A stretch of 64,000 nt of DNA from Pedobacter frigiditerrae (GCF_004331645.1 NZ_SJSK01000006.1:346716-410715), one strand, 5' to 3'; positions 37,081-46,197 are shown, numbered from the stretch's first letter. Translations and numbers: made by a program. Notes: generated by a model from the letters alone, not told the origin.

Positions 37081-38007
37081 TTATTCAGTAAATGGAGGGC
37101 TTGTGTAGACTAATTTCAGACTAGGGTCTAAAAATTTGCCAGCTGCAAAGTCTTGTTTAAAGCGAGCCCAACTTTCTTCAAAGGCAGGTTTAAGCTCTTC
37201 ATCTTTAAATGGATTGGGGAATTTTTCGCTGTCTATTTTATATTTTATTGGAATATCGGTTACGTCGATGCTGTAAGTAATAGCTAAGTAGTCAAGTAAC
37301 GATTTTAAGTTTGTGAATTGATAGGAATAACTCATCGTTAAATTTTCTCCTAACAAATCTAGTCCAAAAGAAATCCATTCTACATCAAGTGCATATCTTT
37401 CATTTGCAGCACCAAAGATAATTCCAATGCCTAAAACCATTCCCTCGTAATCAGATAATAATCGGTAATCTATTAAAATTTGCCCGGTGTTTTTTTCTTG
37501 GATAAATGAGTTCAGTTGATCAAAATCTGTATAACATATCTTTCCTAATGGATTTACTTCAACTTCTTTTTTAAAGCAAACGCTATTCTCAACACCTATA
37601 TACTGGCCGTAGTTTGGGATGCGTTTATAACCACATTTTTTATATAATGACACAGCTTCAGCTTGTCTAATTCCAGTTTCTAATAAACAGTTTTCATAAC
37701 CAAGCTCGCCAGTCCAACTCTCTAATTCTTTTAAAATAGTGGTGGCTATTCCTTTTTTTCTGCCATTGGGCGATGTGTACATCCGTTTTACTTCCATTGC
37801 CACGGGAGAAAGTTCCTTAATGGCTCCACAGCCCAAAGGGATATCATTTTCGTAGGCAATAACAACGTGTTTTATCTTGTCAATTTTATTAAACTGTGCA
37901 TAAAAAGCGTGTTCATTTCCATCTATTTCTGCTAAATAGGCATCCAAATGTTTAACCAATTCAATAAAATCTGGGTGCTCTGAGTCGGTTCTAATCGTTT
38001 TAATCAT
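37081..38007 (-). CDS. GNAT N-acetyltransferase with C-terminal extension
   Basis: 308 residues from the ATG at 38007 (an upstream start at 38034 adds nine weak residues). Residues 1-155 form a GNAT domain: MEVKRMYTSPNGRKKGIATTIL (acetyl-CoA loop) and NCLLETGIRQAEAVSLYKKC. About 150 further residues form a second unrecognised domain (from ICYTDFDQLNSFIQEKNT to the end), so the protein is about twice the usual length. Substrate unknown. Confidence 0.82.
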   Translation of the reverse strand: MIKTIRTDSEHPDFIELVKHLDAYLAEIDGNEHAFYAQFNKIDKIKHVVIAYENDIPLGCGAIKELSPVAMEVKRMYTSPNGRKKGIATTILKELESWTGELGYENCLLETGIRQAEAVSLYKKCGYKRIPNYGQYIGVENSVCFKKEVEVNPLGKICYTDFDQLNSFIQEKNTGQILIDYRLLSDYEGMVLGIGIIFGAANERYALDVEWISFGLDLLGENLTMSYSYQFTNLKSLLDYLAITYSIDVTDIPIKYKIDSEKFPNPFKDEELKPAFEESWARFKQDFAAGKFLDPSLKLVYTSPPFTE

Positions 38008-38045
38008 TGGGGGATAGTTTAAAGCTATAACCAAATATAAAAAAG

Positions 38046-38480
38046 CTATTTAATCTTAGAGATGGTTTTGCCCACAGATTTTGTAGGTTTATCCATGTCC
38101 TTAATCGCAAAGCTGATGGCTGCTATGATTAATGCCTTTATCTTATCATTCCTATAATCACTTTTTTCTTTGATAGGAATATGTCTTATTAAGTTTCCTG
38201 TCCCTACTAATAGTTGATGGGGGTCATCCAATAAAGTCCCTTTATTAAAACCTAGGTTTAAATGGTTAGTGTAAATCGGTATCATGCAAAAAGCATCACC
38301 CAATTTTTCTGAAATAGAAAATACCGAAGTTAAGGCGTGGGTGTGATAAAGCATTTCATTGCTATCAGGATGAAGTTCTAGAATAAACGACCTCAAGTCT
38401 GTAAACAGTTCAATTAAATCTGGCTCTTTAAACTTTAAAAAGTTCTGGAAATCTGGATGAATTGGACGGGCATTATTCAT
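38046..38480 (-). CDS. DUF1801 domain-containing protein
   Basis: A 144-residue YdhG-like protein. The core NEMLYHTHALTSVFSISEKLGDAFCMIPIYTNHLNLGFNKGTLLDDP resembles the DUF1801 fold, and the end HIPIKEKSDYRNDKIKALIIAAI fits the same family. Role unknown. It precedes the GNAT gene by about 39 bases on the same strand. Confidence 0.8.
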   Translation of the reverse strand: MNNARPIHPDFQNFLKFKEPDLIELFTDLRSFILELHPDSNEMLYHTHALTSVFSISEKLGDAFCMIPIYTNHLNLGFNKGTLLDDPHQLLVGTGNLIRHIPIKEKSDYRNDKIKALIIAAISFAIKDMDKPTKSVGKTISKIK

Positions 38481-38636
38481 TGTGGTTGATTAATGCAATT
38501 AAGTTAATGATTTTTAACCACAGATAGACATAGATACCCACAGATTTAAAACTTAAATATTATCTGTGTCTATCCTTTTTATCTGTGATTATAATTTGCC
38601 TATAGGTAGTTAGATTAAAAGGCAAATTTTAATGAA

Positions 38637-38999
38637 TTATAACAGTATGGCCTGCCCAAAAGTTAACGAATTACTATCTGGGTCGAGTAAAGCGAATTCC
38701 TTTTGGCCCCAAGGTTTAACATGTAAATGCCCAGCCGTTGGTATATGTAATTGTTTAAGTAGAGCTAGGTCATACCATTCTTCTATATTATTGGTACGGA
38801 TGTAAACCTGTCCGTAATTTTCAGATGGGTCAAGGTCTACAAACTCAAAAAAATGAATTTCTATATTGTCTTTTTGCACTATCAGGTAGCCATCATAATC
38901 TGCCTTGGCTAATGGTTCAAAACCTAATTTGTTGATGTAAAAATCCCTAGTAATGGCTTTATTGCGCATTGGGAGTTTGGGGTTGATGTTTGTAAGCAT
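38637..38999 (-). CDS. VOC family protein (bleomycin-resistance-like)
   Basis: A 120-residue VOC protein: NPKLPMRNKAITRDFYINKLGFEP at the start, IEIHFFEFVDLDPSENYGQVYIRTNNIEEWY, and KPWGQKEFALLDPDSNSLTFGQ at the end, the pattern of bleomycin-binding/BLMA-like proteins. Drug binding is possible, not shown. Between it and the DUF1801 gene (38481-38636) lies a CACAGAT-rich dispersed repeat. Confidence 0.85.
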   Translation of the reverse strand: MLTNINPKLPMRNKAITRDFYINKLGFEPLAKADYDGYLIVQKDNIEIHFFEFVDLDPSENYGQVYIRTNNIEEWYDLALLKQLHIPTAGHLHVKPWGQKEFALLDPDSNSLTFGQAILL

Positions 39000-39139
39000 A
39001 CTGATTTTGCTAGGTGATTTATAAATATAGCAAAGGCAGTTCGTAATTCAATTAAAGTATTTGTAAAGGAAATCAATTAGTCGGAACAAGCCACAAGAGA
39101 AAATGCTGCGAGTTAGCCATTCAATCTGCCTTTCTGGTG

Positions 39140-39206
39140 CATTAAGATACCCTCCCGATAGCTTTCGGGACGAGTTGCCCGCCTGCCGGACAGGCAGGGG
39201 TATGAC
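39140..39206. repeat. Dispersed palindromic repeat
   Basis: Contains CCCGATAGCTTTCGGG and GCCTGCCGGACAGGCAGG palindromes followed by GGTATGACG. Related to the repeats at 43640-44680. Confidence 0.7.
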
Positions 39207-39234
39207 GCGCAACATATAAAAAAACTACTAACGA

Positions 39235-41331
39235 CTAGCCGCCAATCGGCAATGAAATATAAAAAGTTGTACCTTTTCCCAACTCACTTTCAACCTGTAT
39301 GTCTCCATTGTTTTGCAGTAACATGTCCCTACATAATACAAGACCAATATGATGCCCCTTTTCTCCAGAAGTTCCTGTACTAATGGTATGTGCTAAATTG
39401 AAAAGGTTTTCTTTATCGCCATCACTTATGCCAGGGCCAGAATCGCGGATAGCACACACCAATTTATCCCCTTTTATTTCAGCGTCAAAAATAACTTCAT
39501 CTCCTTTGTTGCAAAACTTAATTGCATTAGATAATAAGTTTCTAACTACCGTGTTAATCATATTTGGATCGGCAAAAGCAGTGATATCCGAATGAATGCT
39601 GTTCTCGACCTTAAGTGATTTGAGCTTTATTTGCGAATCCATCAACTTAATGTTATCTGATACGATTTTGCTTACTTCAAAAGGAGCTGGTTTAACAATC
39701 ATCCCTTCCAACTGAGTTTTAGACCATTCCAGTAGGTTATCCAAGAAACTGGCCGTGGTATATATCGTATCTTCTAACCTGGTTAACAATTCGCCTAGTT
39801 CTTTTTCATCCAAATCCCCGTTTCGGTACAATTCAAAAATCATTTTTAAGGAATTCAAGGGACTTCTTAGGTCGTGAGAAACAATAGAGAAAAACTTGTT
39901 CTTCACCATGTTTAGCTTTTCTAATTCTATGTTTTGAACAGAAACGATATCCATTTGCGTGGTTAACTCCTCATTTAAAGCACTCAGTTCTTCATTTACC
40001 TCTGCAATTTCCTGCTTCTGTTTTTGTAGCAATACATTGATTGCCTTTTTCTCTAAATTTCTCTTATAGTAAAGTGCCAGTAGAATGGCCAATAGAATTA
40101 ACAGGATGGTGATGATAGAAATGACAGTTATATACTCTGAGTTTTTAGATTTGATGGTTTTGTTGTCTTTCGTTAATACCTTGTTATCCGTGTTAATTCT
40201 GTGCAGGTCGCTAGTGATGATCTCCTTAGTGGTTTCATCACTGTTCAAACTGTCATTTATGGCTTTATAAGCCGCTTGAAACATTAAAGCCTCATCAAAT
40301 TTCTTTTGTGCAGCCTTTACTTTCGCCATTTTGTCGAGCGATAAGGACATTGCTATTTTCGAATCGGTTTCCTTTGCTCTTGTGATGGCTAAATCTGCCG
40401 CTGCTTCTGCATTTTTATAGTTTTTTAAGCCTAGGTAAGCGTCTGCCAAAGTCATCAGCACAGCGCACTCTTGGTATAAGTTTTTTAATGTCCTGTTATT
40501 TCTTAAGGCAATGTTAAGATAGTCTAATGCTTTGTTATATTCTCCCTTACCCACATATAGCTCTCCAATTCCCCAATTACTTAAGGCAATACCATTTAAA
40601 TCGCCAATTTTCTCTCTAGTGGCTAAGCTCCTTTGGTAATAAGCTAAGGCCTCCTTCAATTTTCCCAAGCGCTGTCTCGAACCACCTAAAGAATATAAAG
40701 CGTTACCTAAACCAACCTCGTCATTAGGGTTTTCTTTCACGTTATCTAAAACCTGTTGGAAATAAAGATCTGCAGTTTTATATTTCTTCAAATCGAAATA
40801 TATTGAGCCTAGGTTTGTAATACATTGATTAATGCCTCGCTTAAAGTTAAGTTTGGTGTAGAGTTTTAAGGCAATTTCATAATAATCTGCCGCTTCTTTT
40901 TTTCTATCCAATCGGTCGTAAACATAACCAATGTTGATATAGCCCCTAGCTATGCCATTTGTAAAATTACTCGCTTTAGCTTTTTCGTGGCCCACTTTAA
41001 AGTAATACAAGCCACTGTCTAAATTGCTCCTCAGTACGTAAGAGTTGCCCATATCCAGATAAGCGCTAGCAACCAAAGAATCTATGCCATACTTTTCTGC
41101 TACCTGTTTATACTGATTGGCGTAGTAGAATTTTTTTGCTGGATCAACTGAGGAATAAGCCACAGATAATTTTCTCATGATTTTCATCTGAGTGGTATCT
41201 GGACTGTTTTTATTCAGCTGACTTAATAACTCATCAACCTTAGTGGTTTGAGCAGAGGAAGTAATGCCAATAGCAAACATGAAAAAACAGAATAGGGCAA
41301 GCTGTTTTAGTCGTTTTATCGAATTAGGCAT
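39235..41331 (-). CDS. TPR-containing sensor histidine kinase
   Basis: Membrane sensor kinase of 698 residues from the ATG at 41331 (an upstream TTG is less likely). A signal peptide (LKQLALFCFFMFAIGITSSA) leads to about seven TPR units (about 30-370), one transmembrane helix (YITVISIITILLILLAILLAL), a coiled coil, HisKA with phosphorylated His486 in VSHDLRSPLNSLK, and a HATPase domain (NLLSNAIKF, DSGPGIS, GTTFYISLP). No response regulator is adjacent. The input signal is unknown. Confidence 0.93.
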   Translation of the reverse strand: MPNSIKRLKQLALFCFFMFAIGITSSAQTTKVDELLSQLNKNSPDTTQMKIMRKLSVAYSSVDPAKKFYYANQYKQVAEKYGIDSLVASAYLDMGNSYVLRSNLDSGLYYFKVGHEKAKASNFTNGIARGYINIGYVYDRLDRKKEAADYYEIALKLYTKLNFKRGINQCITNLGSIYFDLKKYKTADLYFQQVLDNVKENPNDEVGLGNALYSLGGSRQRLGKLKEALAYYQRSLATREKIGDLNGIALSNWGIGELYVGKGEYNKALDYLNIALRNNRTLKNLYQECAVLMTLADAYLGLKNYKNAEAAADLAITRAKETDSKIAMSLSLDKMAKVKAAQKKFDEALMFQAAYKAINDSLNSDETTKEIITSDLHRINTDNKVLTKDNKTIKSKNSEYITVISIITILLILLAILLALYYKRNLEKKAINVLLQKQKQEIAEVNEELSALNEELTTQMDIVSVQNIELEKLNMVKNKFFSIVSHDLRSPLNSLKMIFELYRNGDLDEKELGELLTRLEDTIYTTASFLDNLLEWSKTQLEGMIVKPAPFEVSKIVSDNIKLMDSQIKLKSLKVENSIHSDITAFADPNMINTVVRNLLSNAIKFCNKGDEVIFDAEIKGDKLVCAIRDSGPGISDGDKENLFNLAHTISTGTSGEKGHHIGLVLCRDMLLQNNGDIQVESELGKGTTFYISLPIGG

Positions 41332-41423
41332 AGTGAGCAATTAATTTGGCGTATTGTTATTGGTTAAAACAATATTGAAAGATAGAGATTTATTTGTTCA
41401 AACAAGGAATTTCAAAGGTCATA

Positions 41424-41600
41424 TTAATTTACCTCTACGTTTTTGCCAAGCGTTTTAAAACGAACCCCATTATCTTGGGTAACCGTAATGGTAATGTGCC
41501 CAGTTTTGCTGAGGTTAATATCACTCACTTTTCCAGATTTACCTTTATGCGTTCCAGCAATAACATTGCATTGATCGCCGTCTTTTAGGGTTGTACTCAT
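41424..41600 (-). CDS. Small KOW-domain protein
   Basis: A 58-residue basic protein. The sequence runs MSTTLKDGDQCNVIAGTHKG, then KSGKVSDINL, then SKTGHITITVTQDNGVRF, then KTLGKNVEVN. The DGDxCxVIxGxHKGKxGxV stretch is the KOW signature found in ribosomal protein L24 and NusG. It lacks the rest of L24 and stands alone, so a nucleic-acid-binding role is inferred only from the motif. It is upstream of the histidine kinase gene on the same strand, 92 bases away. Confidence 0.72.
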   Translation of the reverse strand: MSTTLKDGDQCNVIAGTHKGKSGKVSDINLSKTGHITITVTQDNGVRFKTLGKNVEVN

Positions 41601-41672
41601 TTTGGGTTGATTTGATTTTAAATTTAATGATTTTCTGTCCTTAGTTTACAAAAATGATTTTAACCAAAAAAC

Positions 41673-41706
41673 AAAGCGTGCGAAAACTATTCTTTTCGCA
41701 CGCTTT
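41673..41706 (-). terminator. Terminator of the SDR gene
   Basis: Perfect 14-bp stem AAAGCGTGCGAAAA / TTTTCGCACGCTTT with a 6-base loop, 25 bases beyond the SDR stop. Confidence 0.88.
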
Positions 41707-41730
41707 AATAACAAAATTTAGTTTGTGGAA

Positions 41731-42495
41731 CTACAAACTTATACCGCCCGAAACCTCAATCCGTTGTCCATTGATCCACTTGGCATCATCAGTACATAAA
41801 AATGCAGCTACGCCACCAATGTCATCGGGCAAACCAACACGACCTAATGCCGTAGCGCTTGCGATGTGTGCATTTATTTCTTTGTTGTCTCTTGTTCTGC
41901 CACCACCAAAATCTGTTTCAATAGCACCTGGAGCCACCACATTTGCTGTAATTCCCCTAGCACCTAATTCTCTTGCCAAGTACCTTGTCAATACTTCTAC
42001 AGCACCTTTCATTGAGCCATAGGCCGATGAGCCTGGATAAGAAAAACGTGCCAAGCCAGATGAAATGTTAACGATACCGCCACCATCATTTAAAAACGGC
42101 AATGATTTTTGGGTTAAGAAAAATACGCCTTTGTAATGAATGTTTATCGCATCGTCAAACTGCTCTTCTGTTGTTTCTGCAAATAACGAATAAAGTGCAG
42201 TTCCGGCATTGTTAATCAGGAAATCGAAATTTGTACTTCCAGTTTTTTCCTTTAGATGATCTGTTACCGAGGTTAAGAAACCATCAAACGATTTGATGTT
42301 TCCTGCATCTAGCTGAAAAGCAAATGCTTTTTGCCCTATAGATTCAATTTCTGCAACTACTTTGTCGGCTTCTATTTTGTTGCTGTGGTAAGTCAATACC
42401 ACGTCTATTCCTTTTTTAGCAAGGGCAATCGCCATATTTCTACCTAATCCGCGACTGCCGCCAGTTACTAATGCTATTTTATTTACTGTGTCCAT
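41731..42495 (-). CDS. SDR family oxidoreductase
   Basis: Short-chain dehydrogenase of 254 residues: TGGSRGLGRNMAIALA (about 10-25), LDAGN, NNAGTALYSLFAE, NISSGLARF, YGSMKGAVEV (Tyr/Lys) and INGQRIEVSGGISL. FabG-like in layout but with a divergent core, so the substrate is unknown. The AraC regulator encoded 90 bases upstream on the same strand may control it. Confidence 0.88.
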   Translation of the reverse strand: MDTVNKIALVTGGSRGLGRNMAIALAKKGIDVVLTYHSNKIEADKVVAEIESIGQKAFAFQLDAGNIKSFDGFLTSVTDHLKEKTGSTNFDFLINNAGTALYSLFAETTEEQFDDAINIHYKGVFFLTQKSLPFLNDGGGIVNISSGLARFSYPGSSAYGSMKGAVEVLTRYLARELGARGITANVVAPGAIETDFGGGRTRDNKEINAHIASATALGRVGLPDDIGGVAAFLCTDDAKWINGQRIEVSGGISL

Positions 42496-42584
42496 GTCTT
42501 TATGTTTTTAATAGCACAAATGTCAGTCAATTATAGGTTTGCTTTGTTGTAAACTTCAATCCATTATTTGCGTAAATCAAATAT

Positions 42585-43514
42585 CTATGATCTAAAGGCC
42601 AATGGCGATAACGAAGCCTGCTTCTTAAAGAAGTTTGAAAAGTGCGCTACTTCCTCAAAACCCAAGGCATAAGCTATTTCAGAAACATTCCAGTCCGTTT
42701 GTTTCAATAGTATTTTTGCCTCCTGCGCAATCCTACTACTGATAAAATCGCTCGTTGTTTTACCAGTTTGCTCTTTTAAAACCTTGTTCAGGTGGTTTAC
42801 GTGAATGGCTAATCGTTCTGCGTAATCTTTTGCGGTGCGTAATACTAATTGTTGCCCCGATGTGGTGATGGGGAACTGTCGCTCTAGCAACTCTATAAAC
42901 AAACTAACTACCCGAGTGGTGGCATTATGCGTGGTGTATTGTGCAACATCTGGTTGAAGTTTTTGCCCGTAATGAATAAGCTCTAAAACATAATTGCGTA
43001 ATAAATCATATTTAAAAGCATAATCTGAGGCCATTTCCTTAAACATCTTCTCAAATAAATAAGTCAATTCCTTCACTTGATCATCCTCCAATTGAAAAAC
43101 TGGATAACCACCTGGCTTAAAGATGGGAAGATTATCTATTTGAATTCCACTTTGCGAGGCCGTAAGAAATTCGTGACTAAAAATGCAAAAGTAACCCGAC
43201 TGATTTTCATCTTGAGGGATATAGTTATAAGGTACTTTAGGAGACGCAAACAATAAACCATTCTTTTTAATATCAATGATTTTGTCGGCATATTCTGCAC
43301 GGTTGTGCCCATTAATTAAGCTTATCTTATAATAAGTGCGCCTGTTGTAGGGCATTGTCATTGTTTCTTTTAACTTCTTTCTTACGCTGGCTATGCTAAA
43401 CACATTAAAGTGGCCAATATCCTTATTGATGCCTGCTGGTAAAATGGTGCCGAGTTCGTTATCGTTACCGAAACCCATATCTCTATAAAAATCTTGAAGT
43501 GACGCTATTTCCAT
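42585..43514 (-). CDS. AraC family transcriptional regulator
   Basis: A 309-residue DNA-binding regulator with a variable N-terminal sensing region and a C-terminal AraC domain (about 210-309): YAERLAIHVNHLNKVLKEQTGKTTSDFI and WNVSEIAYALGFEEVAHFSNFFKKQASLSPLAFR. It probably regulates the adjacent SDR gene. Effector unknown. Confidence 0.9.
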   Translation of the reverse strand: MEIASLQDFYRDMGFGNDNELGTILPAGINKDIGHFNVFSIASVRKKLKETMTMPYNRRTYYKISLINGHNRAEYADKIIDIKKNGLLFASPKVPYNYIPQDENQSGYFCIFSHEFLTASQSGIQIDNLPIFKPGGYPVFQLEDDQVKELTYLFEKMFKEMASDYAFKYDLLRNYVLELIHYGQKLQPDVAQYTTHNATTRVVSLFIELLERQFPITTSGQQLVLRTAKDYAERLAIHVNHLNKVLKEQTGKTTSDFISSRIAQEAKILLKQTDWNVSEIAYALGFEEVAHFSNFFKKQASLSPLAFRS

Positions 43515-43639
43515 TTTGATTTGTTTGCGAAATTCAAATATATGTGTAAATTATGGAAGATGTGAAAGTTGCCAGAATACGTGCAATCTTAAAGCGATAG
43601 GAAGGTTATGGGAATTAGCATCAAATAAAAGCCTAGCGG

Positions 43640-43703
43640 TCGCATTTGGATACCCAGTCAGCCTGCCCCGAATTTACTTCGGGGAGCTGGGTATGACGCT
43701 CAC
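43640..43703. repeat. Dispersed repeat fragment related to the 44295-44680 array
   Basis: CGCATTTGGATACCCAGTCAGCCTGCCCCG...CGGGGAGCTGGGTATGACG, split here by an AATTTACTT centre. It matches the core of the larger tandem copies downstream. The rest of 43515-43771 shows no gene. Confidence 0.75.
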
Positions 43704-43771
43704 GTACGAGCACAGCATATTTTAATGCTGATGAAATTTATAAGTGGCAGGCATATTGCTATACTTAAAAC

Positions 43772-44275
43772 ATGAAAATATTTAAACTTATTTTACCCGC
43801 TCTAGGATTGTTGCTATTTGTAGCATGTAGCCCTACAACACAGAATAGCGAAAAGATTGCTGCTACGGCTAACGCCGACAGCACAACAGATACTACATTG
43901 GTTGCAACCATGTCTATCCCTGCAGTTTCGGCAGCTAACGCCCCAATAGAAATGACTTTTACGGTATACAATCGCACCGATTCAGTTAAAACATTTTGTA
44001 AATGGCATACACCTTTTGAACCTTTAATGAGTAAATATTTAGATATTACTTCAACAGAAGGAGAAGAAGCCGCTTACAAGGGGCCAATGGCAAAAAGAAT
44101 AATGCCACCACCTGCAGATAGTTATGTTAGCATTAAGCCAAAAGATAGTTTGTCAGTTAAAGTAGATTTAAGTAAAGCTTATGATATTAAACCAGGTAGC
44201 TATGTTGTTCGTTACAATTCGCAAAGCATAAGCGGCTTGAGTGTAACAGATAGTGTTAGGATTTCGGTTAAGTAG
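43772..44275 (+). CDS. Lipoprotein resembling the N-terminal domain of M35-type peptidyl-Lys metalloendopeptidases
   Basis: A 167-residue lipoprotein: MKIFKLILPALGLLLFVAC with lipobox FVAC (Cys19). The mature region is one beta-sandwich: EMTFTVYNRTDSVKTFCKWHTPFE, then YKGPMAKRIMPPPADSYVSI and a VDLSKAYDIKPGSYVVRYNS end. This order (a KWxTPxE strand, YxGxxxKR, DY..., VDLSxAYDxxxxGxYxVRY) matches, from memory of the family, the non-catalytic N-terminal domain of deuterolysin-type peptidases. No HExxH zinc motif is present, so no protease activity is expected. Confidence 0.65.
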   Translation: MKIFKLILPALGLLLFVACSPTTQNSEKIAATANADSTTDTTLVATMSIPAVSAANAPIEMTFTVYNRTDSVKTFCKWHTPFEPLMSKYLDITSTEGEEAAYKGPMAKRIMPPPADSYVSIKPKDSLSVKVDLSKAYDIKPGSYVVRYNSQSISGLSVTDSVRISVK

Positions 44276-44294
44276 ATTTGATAAAAACCTTGTG

Positions 44295-44680
44295 ATCGCA
44301 TTAGGATGCCCAGTCGAGCTGAGCATGACGCTCGCATAGTAGAGCGCACGACGACCCTCTTTTTGTACGTCATTCCCACGCAGGTGGGAATCTTAAAGCG
44401 TTAGGAAGGAGCGCGTGTTATTGAATAGTGTTAATCGCATTAGGATGCCCAGTCAGCCTGCCCCGATCCGATAGCTATCGGATTTACTTCGGGGAGCTGA
44501 GTATGACGCTCGCATAGTAGAGCGCACGACGACCCTCTTTTTGTACGTCATTCCCACGCAGGTGGGAATCTTAAAGTGTTAGGAAGGAGCGCGATGTTAT
44601 TGAATAGTGTTAATCGCATTAGGATACCCAGTAAGCCTGCCCCGACCTTACTTCGGGGAGCTGGGTATGACGAACAACAT
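44295..44680. repeat. Tandem intergenic repeats (139, 179 and partial about 65 bp)
   Basis: Copy 1 is 44295-44433, copy 2 is 44434-44612, and a third partial copy is 44613-44680. Copies 1 and 2 share ATCGCATTAGGATGCCCAGT through GAATAGTGTTA. Copy 2 has about 40 extra bases containing ATCCGATAGCTATCGGAT. The interval has no gene. Confidence 0.92.
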
Positions 44681-44713
44681 AAAAAGGTCGAGATTACAAA
44701 TCTCGACCTTTTT
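44681..44713. terminator. Terminator of the DoxX gene (symmetrical)
   Basis: Perfect 14-bp stem AAAAAGGTCGAGAT / ATCTCGACCTTTTT, 2 bases beyond the DoxX stop. Confidence 0.88.
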
Positions 44714-44715
44714 AT

Positions 44716-45096
44716 TTACTCGCTAATCATCGGTAAATACTTCGCCCTGTTATCATAAATTATCCATAATAAAATGGCAACAAACGGTAAAGTAATTGGT
44801 AAACCACTAGTATCGGTAACCGTATTAGTTAATACTATACCAACCATTACAGGGAAAACAATGATTGCACCTAAAGCTCTTGTTTTAGGAAATATAATTA
44901 ATATGCCACCAATTACCTCCGCAATACCAACTAAAGGCATTAACCAACCAATCTCCATAAAAGCACCCATTGCCTTCATTAATTGCTCAGGCATTTTTTC
45001 TGGAGCTGGCATATAATTAAAAAACTTATTTAAGCCCGCATTGATAAAGAACAGTCCGAATAATAGACTTAAAACGAATGTGATTTTCTGTTTCAT
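44716..45096 (-). CDS. DoxX family membrane protein
   Basis: A 126-residue membrane protein with four helices. The start at 45096 (MKQKITFVLSLLFGLFFINA) is preferred over one 24 codons upstream because homologous sequence and the first helix begin there. The motif GLNKFFNYMPAPEKMPEQLMKAMGAFMEIGWLMPLVGIAEVIGG is DoxX-like. Function is poorly known; the family is linked to oxidative stress. It ends a minus-strand group with SRPBCC, VOC and ArsR genes. Confidence 0.85.
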   Translation of the reverse strand: MKQKITFVLSLLFGLFFINAGLNKFFNYMPAPEKMPEQLMKAMGAFMEIGWLMPLVGIAEVIGGILIIFPKTRALGAIIVFPVMVGIVLTNTVTDTSGLPITLPFVAILLWIIYDNRAKYLPMISE

Positions 45097-45236
45097 ATTT
45101 TTTGATTGTAATTGTGGAGTGAGGTTTGATATAAATTTAATCAAAAATAAGTTATAATCAATGCTCATGTGCGGTGCAGATACGACAAGTTAAATGGGCA
45201 TTTGAGCTGTAATTTGTTTTGCGCTTACAACACTCT

Positions 45237-45737
45237 TTATTTTTTGGACAGCGTTTCTAACAGTGTATCCAAGTAGTTCAATGTCATTGTAAATCCACCT
45301 TGGAAACCCATTTCGATCATTTGCTCCATGCGTTCAAGCGAATCATTTTTAATGATAATGTTCACTTTAGTGATGCCGTTCTCTTCGCTGAAATTAAAAT
45401 CCCAATCAGAACCAGGCAATTGAGGGTTTTCATCCGCATCTGCAAAAGCATTCAGCATTTTAAAATTAGTTTTTGGGCTTATGGAAGTATATTTCTGAAT
45501 TGCCCAATGTTCATTACCTTCTGGACTTACCATGGCATAAAACCTTCTGCCACCAACTTCAAAATTCATGACCTTTGTTTTAGAAGCAAATGGTTTTGGA
45601 GCCCACCACTGGTCAAGAATTTCTTGTTTGGTAAAAGCATCCCACACTAAAGGGAGCGCTGCATTAAATTCTCTATTTACAAATACCGTTTTTGAAGGTT
45701 TGTCTACAATAAAATCGAATAATAAATTGGTCTTCAT
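45237..45737 (-). CDS. SRPBCC (AHSA1-like) domain protein
   Basis: START-like fold protein of 166 residues: FVNREFNAALPLVWDAFTKQEILDQWWAPKPF, the canonical AHSA1 opening, and ERMEQMIEMGFQGGFTMTLNYLDTLLE at the end. A clear paralogue of the protein at 46241-46744 (shared LLFDFIV, VxREF, QWxAPKP and YAM(V/I)SP). Ligand unknown. Member of the ArsR-led cluster. Confidence 0.88.
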   Translation of the reverse strand: MKTNLLFDFIVDKPSKTVFVNREFNAALPLVWDAFTKQEILDQWWAPKPFASKTKVMNFEVGGRRFYAMVSPEGNEHWAIQKYTSISPKTNFKMLNAFADADENPQLPGSDWDFNFSEENGITKVNIIIKNDSLERMEQMIEMGFQGGFTMTLNYLDTLLETLSKK

Positions 45738-45777
45738 CTTTTTATTTTTAATTGATACTCATTTTATTATAATTCAG

Positions 45778-46197
45778 CTACGCTTGGTTAAAATCTATCA
45801 TCCATTCTATGCCAAATTTGTCTCTAAACATAGAGAAATGCGAACCCTCAGGGCTATCATTAGGTACTTCAACATTTCCACCTGCCGAAAGTCCTTTATA
45901 TAATTTGTCAGCTTCTTCCATGCTTTCGGCACTAACAGCTATTTTAGACCTGTTTTCGTTTTCATTTACTCGTCCCATGATTTCCGGAACGTCGTTGCCC
46001 ATTAAAGAATTGTTGCCAATTGATAAAGCAATGTGCATGATCTTATTCTCGTCTTTTTCTGCTATTGGAAATTGATCGCTCGCGATGTCTTTAAAGCGCA
46101 TGATCTTTGTGAACTCTCCACCAAATACAGATTTGTAAAAATTGAATGCTTCTTCGGCATTGCCATTGAAGTTAACGTGTGGGTTAATAAGTGCCAT
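45778..46197 (-). CDS. VOC family protein (PhnB-like)
   Basis: A 139-residue VOC protein starting INPHVNFNGNAEEAFNFYKSVFGGEF and ending GSHFSMFRDKFGIEWMIDF. Paralogous to the gene at 22181-22621. It is placed between the two SRPBCC genes, a frequent association in Bacteroidota and Bacillota ArsR/AHSA1 clusters. Activity unknown. Confidence 0.87.
   Translation of the reverse strand: MALINPHVNFNGNAEEAFNFYKSVFGGEFTKIMRFKDIASDQFPIAEKDENKIMHIALSIGNNSLMGNDVPEIMGRVNENENRSKIAVSAESMEEADKLYKGLSAGGNVEVPNDSPEGSHFSMFRDKFGIEWMIDFNQA

Noticed and set aside
43772..44275. Active metalloprotease
   Set aside because: There is no HExxH or other zinc motif; only the non-catalytic domain pattern is present.
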